A stretch of 57,366 nucleotides of DNA from Mariniblastus sp. GTDB taxonomy: Bacteria > Planctomycetota > Planctomycetia > Pirellulales > Pirellulaceae. The stretch is taken from contig JAPKBL010000023.1 in NCBI GenBank assembly GCA_028823415.1, forward strand, positions 1 to 57,366. Direction: 5' to 3'. Shown here piece after piece: positions 18,359 through 28,367 of this stretch. The notes below the pieces were generated by a model that saw only the letters and a list, made by a program, of their open reading frames with translations, ran no database searches and was not told the DNA's origin. The translations under genes were made by a program, and so were the position numbers. Each line of letters opens with the position of its first letter. Position 1 is the stretch's first letter.

Positions 18359-19486
18359 ATGACCAAAAAACTACGAATCGCATGTATTGTCGGGGCTCGA
18401 CCCAACTTCATGAAAATAGCCCCAATCTTACGGGCATTTGAAAAACACGATTGTCTTGAACCGGTTTTAATACACACTGGCCAGCATTACGATTCCAATT
18501 TGTCTGATATTTTCTTCGAGGAACTCGGAATTAGGAGACCCGACATTTCTTTAGGGATAGGCTCGGCGAGCCACGGAAAACAAACTGCTGAGATTCTCAT
18601 CGCAATCGAAAATGTGCTTGTCGAGGCGACGGAGAGTGGTTCTCCCTTTCACCGGATGATTGTGGTTGGTGACGTCAACTCGACCATGGCCGCCAGTATC
18701 GCTGCGGCTAAACTATTGATACCCGTGGCTCACGTTGAAGCCGGCCTTCGTAGTTTTGACGTCACGATGCCAGAAGAAATCAATCGCATGCTGACCGATT
18801 CGATTTGCGATATGCTGCTACCGTCTGAACCAGATGGAGTAAAAAACCTTCAACATGAGGGCCACGACGATTCCAAAATTCATCTTGTTGGAAACGTTAT
18901 GATCGACACACTACTGAACCAGGTCGAGCGCGCCAAAGAGAGTAGTATTCTTGAAGATTTGTCGCTTGAATCCGGGAAATACGGCGTGGTTACGCTGCAC
19001 CGGCCTGCCAATGTCGATGACGAAAAAGTACTCGGTGAATTGCTTAAAGTTTTAGTAGATATTTCGGCCGATCTACCACTCGTTTTCCCAATCCATCCGC
19101 GAACAAAGTCTCGATTAGAAGCTTTTGGATTTATGTCGTTACTCGACGCAGCGAGTGATATTACCTGCCTCGGCCCGGCAGGCTATAACGACTTCCTGTG
19201 CCTTACCTCCCAAGCAAAAGTCATCGTGACTGATTCAGGAGGACTACAGGAAGAATCGACAGCTCTTGGCGTCCCTTGCCTCACAATGCGACCCAACACA
19301 GAGCGACCAATCACTGTCACTTTGGGTACCAGTACGCTCGTGGGGAGCGATTCAGAAAAACTGAAACTCCATTTGACGGAAGTCATCGAAGGTACCTACA
19401 AGTCTGGCGAGTGTCCCGCTTTATGGGACGGACATGCCGCCGAAAGAATTGCTGATATCTTTGTCGCCGAAGCCGCCAGTTTGTAA
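18359..19486 (+). CDS. wecB: UDP-N-acetylglucosamine 2-epimerase (non-hydrolysing)
   Basis: Interconverts UDP-GlcNAc and UDP-ManNAc in the cytoplasm. The 375 residues begin with IACIVGARPNFMKIAPI. They continue with LIHTGQHYDSNLSDIFFEELG, VVGDVNSTMAAS and AHVEAGLRSFD..MPEEINR. The C-terminal half carries VTLHRPANVD and VIVTDSGGLQEESTALGVPCLTMR..TERPIT. All are hallmark WecB/MnaA motifs. A TTG three codons earlier (18350) is possible, but ATG 18359 gives the usual N-terminus. The following WecC-like dehydrogenase suggests the pathway UDP-GlcNAc to UDP-ManNAc to UDP-ManNAcA. Confidence 0.94.
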   Translation: MTKKLRIACIVGARPNFMKIAPILRAFEKHDCLEPVLIHTGQHYDSNLSDIFFEELGIRRPDISLGIGSASHGKQTAEILIAIENVLVEATESGSPFHRMIVVGDVNSTMAASIAAAKLLIPVAHVEAGLRSFDVTMPEEINRMLTDSICDMLLPSEPDGVKNLQHEGHDDSKIHLVGNVMIDTLLNQVERAKESSILEDLSLESGKYGVVTLHRPANVDDEKVLGELLKVLVDISADLPLVFPIHPRTKSRLEAFGFMSLLDAASDITCLGPAGYNDFLCLTSQAKVIVTDSGGLQEESTALGVPCLTMRPNTERPITVTLGTSTLVGSDSEKLKLHLTEVIEGTYKSGECPALWDGHAAERIADIFVAEAASL

Positions 19487-19624
19487 TAAATCTAAATTCC
19501 CAATCCACACGCTCACTATATTGACCTGCCTTAGTTCACATCCCGTCTAACCCTTTTTTTCCGAACATTCTAACTTTGCGGCAGGTCTCGTTTGCCTTGC
19601 TGCTGGTCGGTAGTTAAGCAATTC

Positions 19625-19636
19625 TTGACTATGTTA
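19625..19636 (+). promoter_or_regulatory. TTGACTATGTTA motif upstream of the wecC-like gene
   Basis: One mismatch from the motif at 2006 and 18234. It ends 66 bases before the ATG of the UDP-sugar dehydrogenase. Confidence 0.35.
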
Positions 19637-19702
19637 CCCGCAGCAACGATGCTGGATTGAAAGCCGTGAAATGCATTCTATTTCTTTATTCGAATTTCAA
19701 AA

Positions 19703-21043
19703 ATGACCGACACGACAACAGACACAGCTGAGAATTTATTTCAATCTATTGAGAATAAAACGGCCACCGTAGGTGTTGTCGGATTGGGGTACGTTGGCTT
19801 ACCTCTACTCAATGCCTACATTTCCGCAGGTTTTAATGCGATTGGATTCGATGTTGACCAATCAAAGGCAGATGCTCTCAATGCTGGCAAGAGCTATATC
19901 GCTCATATTAGCCACGGTACAATCCAGAGTTGGTTGGATCGGAATCAATTCGAAGCAACGACGGAAATGGCGCGATTGGCCGAAGCTGACGTTATCCTGA
20001 TTTGTGTGCCTACGCCGCTATCCGATAGCCGCGACCCGGACTTGAAATACGTCGAGTCAACAGCAAAGGCGATCGCAGCGAACCTGCGGGCCGGCCAAAT
20101 GGTCGTACTCGAAAGTACGACTTATCCTGGCACCACAAAAGATGTTTTACTTCCGATTCTTGAAGAATCCGGTTTGACGGTGGGTAGCGATTTCTTTCTC
20201 GCCTACAGCCCGGAACGGGAGGACCCGGGCAATCCGGATTTCACCGCAGGAACCATTCCGAAAGTCGTAGGAGGTCTCGAGCCCAACAGTCTCCGACTAG
20301 CAAAACGTTTCTATGAACAGGCAATTACCCAAGTCGTGCCCGTTAACTCGTGCGAAGTCGCTGAAGCCTGTAAGATTCTCGAAAACACCTACCGAAGTGT
20401 TAACATTGCAATGGTTAACGAATTGAAGGTGCTCTTCCAGAAAATCAACATCGATGTCTGGGAAGTTATCGAAGCTGCAAAAACCAAGCCTTTTGGATAT
20501 CAGGCTTTTTTCCCGGGTCCTGGATTGGGCGGCCACTGCATTCCGATTGATCCGTTTTACTTGAGCTGGGTCGCTCGCAAACACGAAATGCCAACCCGGT
20601 TTATCGAGCTGGCAGGTGAGATCAACAGCAGTATGCCAACCTACGTCGTAAATAAAACTGCGGAAGCTCTCAACAGTATGAAGAAACCAGTTTCTGGAAG
20701 CAAGATTGGTATCTTCGGGATGGCCTACAAAAAAGACATCGACGATCATCGCGAAAGCCCGTCCTTCAAACTTCTAGAATTGCTTCTGGAACGCGGGGCC
20801 GAGGTAAGCTATTGCGACCCACATGTCCCCAGCTTGCCCAAAATGCGACATTACGATTTGCCCGCCATGACGACCGCACAACCAACTCCCGAGTACTATT
20901 CCAGCCTCGATTGTGTGCTAATATCCACTGATCACTCGCTATTTAATTGGGATGAAATTGTAGAACACGCTACACTGATCGTAGACACTAGAAACGCAAC
21001 CAAAAACGTCACCACGGGTCGGGAAAAAATCTTTAAAGCGTAA
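19703..21043 (+). CDS. UDP-N-acetyl-hexosamine 6-dehydrogenase (WecC/WbpA type)
   Basis: Oxidises C6 of a UDP-N-acetylhexosamine twice with NAD to give the uronic acid. The 446 residues show the NAD motif GVVGLGYVGLPL at 24-35. The central region contains LESTTYPGTT, YSPEREDPGN and a helix with EVAEACKILENTYRSVNIAMVNE. Cys279 is the catalytic thiol in GPGLGGHCIPIDP. With WecB upstream, UDP-ManNAc is a natural substrate, but the N-terminus also resembles WbpA/TviB enzymes acting on UDP-GlcNAc, so I leave the symbol empty. It has its own upstream region of 216 bases carrying the shared motif. Confidence 0.9.
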   Translation: MTDTTTDTAENLFQSIENKTATVGVVGLGYVGLPLLNAYISAGFNAIGFDVDQSKADALNAGKSYIAHISHGTIQSWLDRNQFEATTEMARLAEADVILICVPTPLSDSRDPDLKYVESTAKAIAANLRAGQMVVLESTTYPGTTKDVLLPILEESGLTVGSDFFLAYSPEREDPGNPDFTAGTIPKVVGGLEPNSLRLAKRFYEQAITQVVPVNSCEVAEACKILENTYRSVNIAMVNELKVLFQKINIDVWEVIEAAKTKPFGYQAFFPGPGLGGHCIPIDPFYLSWVARKHEMPTRFIELAGEINSSMPTYVVNKTAEALNSMKKPVSGSKIGIFGMAYKKDIDDHRESPSFKLLELLLERGAEVSYCDPHVPSLPKMRHYDLPAMTTAQPTPEYYSSLDCVLISTDHSLFNWDEIVEHATLIVDTRNATKNVTTGREKIFKA

Positions 21044-21143
21044 GCTTATCCAAAATCCTGTGGGCGATCAAAACTATCACTTGAAAAACAAAGGGTAAAC
21101 CGGTTTAGTTTGCCTGGTTTTTATTTTTGGCACATCTTGGTTA

Positions 21144-23057
21144 ATGAATAAAGCAACTGAAAACACTATCTCGGGAATCGATCAGGATTCTCGATCCGAT
21201 CTCATCAAGATCATGCTGCCGTATGGTTTGGCACTGTTAGCTCAATTGCCTTTGCTCGTGCTTTATTTTCGAAGACTTTGGAATCTTCCACATTACCAGC
21301 CTTTCGCAATCGCAATTCTAGCCACTGCGGGAATCGCGATTTATCGATGGCCCTATGGCCAACCGCAACCTTTTTTTCGCAGTCTTGCCAGTGACATCCT
21401 TTTACTTTTGGGAATGGTCGTCGCTTTCTTAGGAATGCTCTTTGTTGAACCATGGTTTGCCGCGTTAAGCGCGATGCTTATTGTGACTAGTTTCTTAGCA
21501 CGGACATTTGACCGCGAGACCGGCAAGTCTCTTTGGACATGCAGTTTACCGCTGTTTGTTTACCTAACACTTCCCCTGTATCTCGATGTAAAACTGATTA
21601 CATCTCTCCAACGATACAGTGCCACCTACACCAGCCGACTATTGGATTTGTTCGGCCTTGGACATCATATGGATGGCACCGTCATTAAGGTCGCCGTTGA
21701 AAATGTGAATGGGATCCGCGAATATGGAATTGAAGAAGCCTGCAGCGGGGTTCAGTCGTTTTTTACTTTGCTATTGGTTGCTGTCGTTTTTGTTGTCTTA
21801 TCGCGGCGGATTAAACTGACTGGCTGGGCTGTCGGAGTACTTGCCGTTTGTATTGCATTCCTGTGTTTTGTGCTTCGCGCGACAGCGCTCTCGATGCCAG
21901 TTTGGAGTGAGTCTTTATTAATCAGCGGCGTTGGATTTATCCTTCTTCCCGTCCTCGGTTTTCGCGCGACTCTGTTAGTTTTATCAGCCGTATTTTGGGC
22001 ATTGTTCGTCAACATCATAAGGATCATCCTGATTCCCGTCGTGGATATTCTCTTGGGGTATGACCTAAGTCACGGAATTTCGCACGACATCCTTGGGTAT
22101 AGCGCCCTGACGTTGGGGATTCTGATGATCTTCAGTACAGATCAATTCTTGCTGTTCCTCTTTGGGCCAGTCGAAACCGAAAATAATGAATCCGGCTCGA
22201 TCGGTGAGTCGATCGCTCGATTCTGGAATCGAATCATTTCAGCAGATGGCTCCCTAGGCGAATCAAATGATGTACATAAAACGGCCTCGGGCAGGGTTCC
22301 TATTTCCAAATCGGGGTTTTCATTCATTTGGATTGTGGCATTCCTGATCATCGCAATGGGTGCCTTTCAGTTCGCCGATGTTCGAAGATCAATTGCACAA
22401 ACCGACCTTAAAGTGCGTTTCTTTGACACCGACGTTACTTTGGACTACGAAGAGGATGATATTCCGAAAGAAGTGGATGGCTGGAAACAAGTCAAGTACG
22501 AAGTACAGGATCGTTCCCAGGGCAGTGATCTCGGCCAGCGATCCGATGTTTGGCAATTCCGATCGCCAACGTGTGCCGCCGTCGCCTCACTGGATCAAGC
22601 TTTCCCAGGTTGGCACGAATTGACTACGTGCTATAAAAATCAAGGCTGGGATTTGAAGACTCGCGTTAGAAAGAAACCCAGCGATATCCTGGGCAGCGAA
22701 ACCGAAGCGGATTCGTGGCCATTTATCGAAGCCACTTTTGAAAAAAAGACCGGCGAAAAAGGCTACCTATTGTTCAGCCATTTTGATGCTTTCGGGGAGG
22801 GCGTCGATGCGCCAGAACAATGGAATTCGATCAATTCGTTTTTCGTAAGAGCGCAAAATCGGATGTCTCACCGAATTCGCTCGAGCCTGCTACGAGGCGA
22901 GGTCTATCAAACTCAGGTCTTTTTAACCTCCTTTAGCGACTTAGATGAATCGGTAAAACAAGAAGTCAATGAACGGTACCTGAAAATCAGGGAACAATTG
23001 AGAATCCGCTTCAAAGAAAAAAAGAAGCAACTCGAAAACGCCACTGTGACCCCTTAA
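21144..23057 (+). CDS. Exosortase, XrtU type, with C-terminal EpsI-like domain
   Basis: Membrane transpeptidase of the exosortase family, thought to process proteins with C-terminal PEP-CTERM-like sorting signals for the envelope. 637 residues: about nine or ten membrane segments up to residue 335, then a linker, one more helix (about 391-411), then a soluble EpsI-like domain. The catalytic triad is visible: Cys200 in EEACSGVQSFF, Arg293 in VNIIRIILIP and His314 in HDILGY. The planctomycete origin and fused C-terminus agree with exosortase U. It follows the glycan genes, as exosortases often do. No substrate with a clear sorting signal is encoded in the window. The stop overlaps the stop of the convergent oxoprolinase gene. 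Confidence 0.88.
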   Translation: MNKATENTISGIDQDSRSDLIKIMLPYGLALLAQLPLLVLYFRRLWNLPHYQPFAIAILATAGIAIYRWPYGQPQPFFRSLASDILLLLGMVVAFLGMLFVEPWFAALSAMLIVTSFLARTFDRETGKSLWTCSLPLFVYLTLPLYLDVKLITSLQRYSATYTSRLLDLFGLGHHMDGTVIKVAVENVNGIREYGIEEACSGVQSFFTLLLVAVVFVVLSRRIKLTGWAVGVLAVCIAFLCFVLRATALSMPVWSESLLISGVGFILLPVLGFRATLLVLSAVFWALFVNIIRIILIPVVDILLGYDLSHGISHDILGYSALTLGILMIFSTDQFLLFLFGPVETENNESGSIGESIARFWNRIISADGSLGESNDVHKTASGRVPISKSGFSFIWIVAFLIIAMGAFQFADVRRSIAQTDLKVRFFDTDVTLDYEEDDIPKEVDGWKQVKYEVQDRSQGSDLGQRSDVWQFRSPTCAAVASLDQAFPGWHELTTCYKNQGWDLKTRVRKKPSDILGSETEADSWPFIEATFEKKTGEKGYLLFSHFDAFGEGVDAPEQWNSINSFFVRAQNRMSHRIRSSLLRGEVYQTQVFLTSFSDLDESVKQEVNERYLKIREQLRIRFKEKKKQLENATVTP

Positions 23058-26000
23058 GACGACCCATCTCGCGTCGCTTTCGGCTCGCGCCACCCCCCGC
23101 CTCCAGGCGTTTCTAATCGCAACCGCTCGCCTGTCGCGACCTTCAATTCGCATGACGGGGGGAGTATTTCCAACCTACCCTCGCTTCCAATTCGGATGTT
23201 GACTCCCGGTTTCCCAGGGAATCCTCCTTCGACCCCATAGGGCTGTTTCAAGCGTCTGTTTGTCAGCAGAGACACCGTGAGTGGTTTTAAAAACTCAATC
23301 TCCCTCACAATTCCATCGCCGCCCTGATGGAGCCCCGGCCCTCCGCTTCCCCGTCGCACCGAAAACTCTCTCAAGATCACAGGGTATCGGGATTCCAAGA
23401 TTTCCGGATCGGTTAATCGCGTATTGGTCATGTGAGTGTGAACCGCGTTTGCGCCGTGGTGGCGAGGCGTTGCCCCTGCGCCCCCGCCGACCGTTTCATA
23501 ATATCCAAAACTGTCATCCCCCATCAGCCAGTTATTCATCGTTCCCTGACTTGCTGCTGCAAACCCTCCATCGACTGACTGTTGCAACGCTCCCAGCAAT
23601 ACGTCCACTACACGCTGCGACGTTTCGACATTGCCTCCAACAATCGCAGGGCAATCCTCCGGGTTTAGATAACTGATAGGATTTAAAAAACACGTCGGCA
23701 AAACGATTTCTACCGGTTTGACGATGCCTTCGTTTAATGGAATATTATCCCGAATGAAACATCGCATCACGTAAATTACCGCCGAAGATACAATCGCCGG
23801 ATTCGCGTTTTGATTCCCTTCAAGGACGGGATCGGTTCCATCGAAATCGATTTTTAGGGAATCGTGGTTGATTGTGACAGCGACCCGGATGGTCGCCCCG
23901 TTATCAAGTTGATCTTCAAATCGATAGGTACCGATTCTCATTCGACCGATGGCTTGACGCATTTTTTGTTCAGCCGCATCTTGCATAAACACGGTATAAG
24001 CCAATACATGATTCACAGAATATTGGTCGACCAATTTCAACAAGTCGAGCAAGCCCGACCGGTTAGCCGCCACCTGTGCCCGCAGATCCGCCAAATTTTC
24101 TTCGGGCGCGCGAGAAGGGTAGGGCGGGCGGGTCAGTATTTGACGCAATGCTTCAAAATGCGCTTCTCCGGTCGGGCCATCTACTAATTTAAAGTTCCGA
24201 ATCAGCACACCCTCTTGCTGTAAATTCGTTGCGTCCGGTGGCATCGAACCCGGGGCAATTCCTCCTATTTCAGCATGGTGTGATCGACTGGCCACCCAGA
24301 AAATTAACCGACGATTGCCGGAGTCAAATACCGGCGTGATGACCGTAACATCTGGAAGATGTGAGCCGCCCCCATAAGGGTCATTGGTCACAAAAACATC
24401 ACCCTCAGAAATACTAGAATTAAGACGAATGGTGGTGCGAACCGTCTCGCTCATGGCTCCCAAGTGGACCGGAATGTGTGGCGCGTTGACGACCAAATCT
24501 CCAGCTGCAGTAAAAATTGCGCAACTGAAATCCAATCTTTCTTTGACGTTTACACTCATCGATGTCATTTGCAAGGCAATTCCCATCTGCCTGGCAATGG
24601 TCGAAAAATGATTATTAAATATTTCTAATTGCGTGGGATCAGCTCGCTCCATTGGATGGATTGAGGGATCCACTGCCGGACCAATCTTACCGCCAGTTTG
24701 CTCCATCAATAACTGTCCTTCGGTCATCATAGTTGCCACCCAGCCTGGCTCCACCATGGTCGTTGAAAGCGCACCGGCGATTAAAGCAGGGCCTTGAACG
24801 ATGTCTCCCGAATCTAATCTCTCTCGATCAAACACGGGTGTCGCCAGGTAGTCGATTCCGCCAGTGCCCGGGTCCCTGATTGCTACATTTTGTTCTGAGC
24901 CTGCTTTCGGTGACGCAAAATGATCGATCGATGTCGTTTTTGGTAAACGCAATCCGGTTCTTTTGCCTTCCGCCCTCGCCGCTACGATCTCAATCTCTCT
25001 GGCACTAATGAAACCGAATCTTTGTTGGTGAATTTGATTAAACAAATCGACAATGCCCTCGAGCGCGGCACTCTGTTTGGGGAGAGCGACGGATTGGCAA
25101 GCGTCCGTTCCGACGTAACGTAAATCTAAACTTCGCTCAAACTGAGCGTCCATTCCCAGCTCAGCTTGGATTTCGAATTCCATTTCCTCCCACAACTCTT
25201 TGATCCGTTTCAGCTGCTCAACTTTTAGAATCTCTAACACCGATCGTACCCGGCTTGCTTTTTGGTCGGCCAGACGGATTCCAGCCGCACTAAGAATGCT
25301 GCCATTGGGAGGGTCTAAGATCTTCTTGACTCCGATAGAGTTGGCGACGTCGCAAGCATGCTGTGGCCCCGCCCCTCCAAACGCAACCAACAAATAATCA
25401 CTTGGATCAAATCCACGCGATACCGATACGCTTCCAATCGCTGATGCCATATTTTGATTGGCAATTGTCAGTAACCCGTAGGCCGCCTCCAACGTCGTCA
25501 GCTGAAAACCTGCCGATTCCAGTTCCCGACACAATTCCTCCAAGCGTTTGTTAACGACCGTTTCATTTAATGGAAATGGAAAACGACTCTGCACGAGGCG
25601 GCCAAGGAATAAATTGACATCCGTGAGTGTTAATGGACCTCCCCGTCCATAACAGGCAGGGCCTGGATTCGACGAAGCACTTTGCGGACCTACCCGTAAG
25701 GTCGTGCCATCGAACCAACAGATCGACCCTCCCCCGGAAGCAACCGTTTCGATGGCAACCATGGGTGTCATGATACGAATATCAGATTTTCGAGTTTCAT
25801 ATTCGAGCTCTATCTTGCCATCGTATCTTCCTACATCAGAACTTGTGCCACCCATATCAAAGGTCAACAGCCGACTAAATCCAATCTGCTCCCCGGCACG
25901 AACGGCCCCAACAATTCCCCCGGCTGGACCCGACAACACCGAATCTTTCCCCGAGAAAAACTTTCGTTCAACCAAACCTCCTGCGGAGGTCATCAATTGC

Positions 26001-26977
26001 AAATGGCTCTCGCTCGAAAGACAGTTTTCAATATGATCGAGATAGTTACCCAACACAGGATTTAAATACGCATCGAGCACCGTCGTTTCGGCTCGAGATA
26101 ACATTTTGATCAGCGGCGCTACCTGGGACGAAAGATGTACATCTGAAAATCCAATCGCTCGGGCGATGTTTCCGACAATTTCCTCATGCTTTGGATATCG
26201 ATATCCGTGAAGCAGGCAGATCGCGATCGACGCGATTCCTTTCGACTTCAATTCAAGGAGTGATTCCCGGACAGCCGCTTCGCAAGGGATTTGCTCAACA
26301 GTCCCATCTGCCAAGATTCTCTCATCAATTTCAATACAGACTTCGGTCAACGATTTCGGTTTTTGAATATCCAATTCAAATAGAGAGGGTCTCGCTTGAT
26401 CGCCAATTTCGAGCAAATCACCAAAACCTCGGGTCGTCACCAAAGCCGTCGAGGCACCAGTTCGCGTCAAAAGCGCATTCGTGCCGCGCGTCGTTCCCAG
26501 ATGTACTCGACACGTGGGAATGGGCGAGCAAAGGGGCAATTTAAGCAACCGTCGGATCGCAAGAATGGGTGCGGGAATTTCCAGATCGAGCTCGTATCGA
26601 AGAGGTTCGCTTGCCTCGATAAGCTTTAATAGTCGATCTGCTTTTGAATCCGATGGCAGTTCCCGTAAGCTGATTTCTCCGCTTACCGAATCGTATAGCT
26701 GTACCGTTGACTCAAATTCTGTTTTCCCATGGTCAGCCAGGATTCGGAACTTTGCCCCTACCCAAAAATCATTTCCTGCATCGGGATCGACAGACCAACG
26801 TGTCGGAATTTTCAAAACATCCCGCAGCTGACTTTTAACTATTCCAGAACTTAGTTCTTTGGCCTCGTGAGAATTGCCTTGCGGGTCAACCGCTTGGCAA
26901 TCAGTAAATGTTCCACCGACGTCAATCCAAAATTGCCAAAGGCCTGATTCCGTTTGACTAGCGCGCGAAGGGCTCAT
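23054..26977 (-). CDS. Hydantoinase/5-oxoprolinase, fused HyuA-HyuB type
   Basis: About 1307 residues, the length of eukaryotic-type OPLAH. It probably hydrolyses 5-oxoproline or a hydantoin-like ring with ATP in the cytoplasm. N-terminal part: FWIDVGGTFTDCQAV (ATPase fold of Hydant_A_N), VHLGTTRGTNALLTRTGA, then TFDMGGTSSDVGRYDG. The C-terminal HyuB part begins near residue 780 (QLEIFNNHFSTIARQMG) and has HIPVHLGAMSETVR, VFVTNDPYGGGSHLPDVTVITPVF, SHHAEIGGIAPGSMPP and ETVGGGAGATPRHHGANAVHTHMTNTR. A TTG at 26998 is in frame, but ATG 26977 avoids overlap with the upstream gene. Its stop overlaps the exosortase stop through the palindrome TTAA. Substrate is not certain. Confidence 0.9.
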   Translation of the reverse strand: MSPSRASQTESGLWQFWIDVGGTFTDCQAVDPQGNSHEAKELSSGIVKSQLRDVLKIPTRWSVDPDAGNDFWVGAKFRILADHGKTEFESTVQLYDSVSGEISLRELPSDSKADRLLKLIEASEPLRYELDLEIPAPILAIRRLLKLPLCSPIPTCRVHLGTTRGTNALLTRTGASTALVTTRGFGDLLEIGDQARPSLFELDIQKPKSLTEVCIEIDERILADGTVEQIPCEAAVRESLLELKSKGIASIAICLLHGYRYPKHEEIVGNIARAIGFSDVHLSSQVAPLIKMLSRAETTVLDAYLNPVLGNYLDHIENCLSSESHLQLMTSAGGLVERKFFSGKDSVLSGPAGGIVGAVRAGEQIGFSRLLTFDMGGTSSDVGRYDGKIELEYETRKSDIRIMTPMVAIETVASGGGSICWFDGTTLRVGPQSASSNPGPACYGRGGPLTLTDVNLFLGRLVQSRFPFPLNETVVNKRLEELCRELESAGFQLTTLEAAYGLLTIANQNMASAIGSVSVSRGFDPSDYLLVAFGGAGPQHACDVANSIGVKKILDPPNGSILSAAGIRLADQKASRVRSVLEILKVEQLKRIKELWEEMEFEIQAELGMDAQFERSLDLRYVGTDACQSVALPKQSAALEGIVDLFNQIHQQRFGFISAREIEIVAARAEGKRTGLRLPKTTSIDHFASPKAGSEQNVAIRDPGTGGIDYLATPVFDRERLDSGDIVQGPALIAGALSTTMVEPGWVATMMTEGQLLMEQTGGKIGPAVDPSIHPMERADPTQLEIFNNHFSTIARQMGIALQMTSMSVNVKERLDFSCAIFTAAGDLVVNAPHIPVHLGAMSETVRTTIRLNSSISEGDVFVTNDPYGGGSHLPDVTVITPVFDSGNRRLIFWVASRSHHAEIGGIAPGSMPPDATNLQQEGVLIRNFKLVDGPTGEAHFEALRQILTRPPYPSRAPEENLADLRAQVAANRSGLLDLLKLVDQYSVNHVLAYTVFMQDAAEQKMRQAIGRMRIGTYRFEDQLDNGATIRVAVTINHDSLKIDFDGTDPVLEGNQNANPAIVSSAVIYVMRCFIRDNIPLNEGIVKPVEIVLPTCFLNPISYLNPEDCPAIVGGNVETSQRVVDVLLGALQQSVDGGFAAASQGTMNNWLMGDDSFGYYETVGGGAGATPRHHGANAVHTHMTNTRLTDPEILESRYPVILREFSVRRGSGGPGLHQGGDGIVREIEFLKPLTVSLLTNRRLKQPYGVEGGFPGKPGVNIRIGSEGRLEILPPSCELKVATGERLRLETPGGGGWREPKATRDGSS

Positions 26978-26984
26978 GTTAATG

Positions 26985-28256
26985 CTATTTATTCCCAACG
27001 CAGATCAGGTGAGAGTCCGTTCTCAGATAAAGCCGGTCGCCTGCCACTGCCGGCGTTGCGCGAGTCGACTCTCCCAGGGAATGCTTACAGATTTCTTCAT
27101 ACTGACTGCCCAGTCCGATCACCAATAAATTACCGGACTCATCCATGATGTAAATATTGCTTGAAGTCGCAATTGGCGATCCAGAAAACCCCTTCGCCAT
27201 TCTCTTTTCCCAGATGGGTTTTCCTGTCTGAAGCTCCACGCATTGGCCGATGCCTTTATCGCTAAACAAATACAATTTACCTCCGACTGCGATGGGCGTA
27301 GGTACGTAATTAGCTTTTGAAATTTCGTATACTTTTTCTGGAACTGTCTTAAGATCTTTGCCGGGGCGAATGGCGACCAAATAATTACCGCCTCCGCCAG
27401 AACCATTGCTGCCAATGATTAACCCTCCGGCTGTTAGCGTCGATGCCACCGTTCGCATTCGGAACGGCAGGGTCGCCCAGTTTTGCTCGCCCGTTTCAGG
27501 GTCGAGACTGAAAAACCCATCGCCTGTGTTACAAGAGACTAACTGCTCAACTCCATTTTCATCTCGGTAAATTGAGGGGATCGCATAACACGCGCGCGTC
27601 GAAGTCAGCGAAGAGCTCCAAGCATTCTCTCCGGTCTCACCCTTGACTGCGATCATGTGGCTGCCTCCGGGCGACTGGTCGGGCTTTAAACGCTGGGACT
27701 GCTGAGAGTTAAAGACGATCACCTTGTCTCCATAAACCATCGGAGAGGCGGCAAACCCGTGTTGGGAAGTCCAAGTTCCAAAATCTCTTTGCCATTTTTG
27801 ATTTCCGTCATGATCCAGAGCAACCAACATCGTATGGTCCGGATCCGCATAGGTTAGATAAATGTGATTTTCATCAACCGCCGGCGTGCTCGAGGCAAAA
27901 TTATTTCGCCCATGGACGCGATAGACTCCCTGTTGGAATACCTTGCTCCAGCGCACTTTGCCAGAGAATGCATCCAAACATTCAAGCGTGAGATTTCCGC
28001 TGCTTGGATCGCAACTGGTCACGAATAAATGCTTGCCCCAGATCACGGGTGAGCTCGATCCAATCCCTGCAAGTTTCACCTTCCAGTGATATTCCGCTTC
28101 TGAAATATCCTCGGGCAACTTGGTTTCTTCGACTAATCCCGAGCCATTGGGGCCACGGAATCGAGGCCAATTCGATTGAGAAAAACTCAAACTGTTATTC
28201 AGCAAAACGAATAAAACTGAACAAGCCAAAATGACTCTTATCGGTTGGCGGAGCAT
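26985..28256 (-). CDS. Secreted PQQ-repeat beta-propeller protein
   Basis: 423 residues with a signal peptide (hydrophobic ACSVLFVLLNNSLSFS ending near residue 27) and the planctomycete-typical mature start NWPRFRGPNGSG. Repeats of the PQQ/quinoprotein blade type follow, e.g. LTLECLDAFSGKVRWSKVF, LVALDHDGNQKWQRDFG, FFSLDPETGEQNWATL and CVELQTGKPIWEKRM. Such proteins are probably periplasmic; binding of PQQ is not shown, and no dehydrogenase active site is evident. It lies eight bases upstream of the oxoprolinase start and is likely co-transcribed. A second copy of the family is at 52417. Function unknown. Confidence 0.82.
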   Translation of the reverse strand: MLRQPIRVILACSVLFVLLNNSLSFSQSNWPRFRGPNGSGLVEETKLPEDISEAEYHWKVKLAGIGSSSPVIWGKHLFVTSCDPSSGNLTLECLDAFSGKVRWSKVFQQGVYRVHGRNNFASSTPAVDENHIYLTYADPDHTMLVALDHDGNQKWQRDFGTWTSQHGFAASPMVYGDKVIVFNSQQSQRLKPDQSPGGSHMIAVKGETGENAWSSSLTSTRACYAIPSIYRDENGVEQLVSCNTGDGFFSLDPETGEQNWATLPFRMRTVASTLTAGGLIIGSNGSGGGGNYLVAIRPGKDLKTVPEKVYEISKANYVPTPIAVGGKLYLFSDKGIGQCVELQTGKPIWEKRMAKGFSGSPIATSSNIYIMDESGNLLVIGLGSQYEEICKHSLGESTRATPAVAGDRLYLRTDSHLICVGNK

Positions 28257-28367
28257 AGAATCCCTCGTTAATGGTGATTTCGAGTCATCAATTATATCAC
28301 GTTGTATTTCAAAGTGGGTAACGCCAATGATTGAATTAGCGCAAACATGATTTAATAACTCGCCATG

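Noticed and set aside
21128..21142. TGGCAC before the exosortase as a sigma54 -24 element
   Set aside because: The -12 TTGC is missing and the site lies only 11 bases from the start codon.
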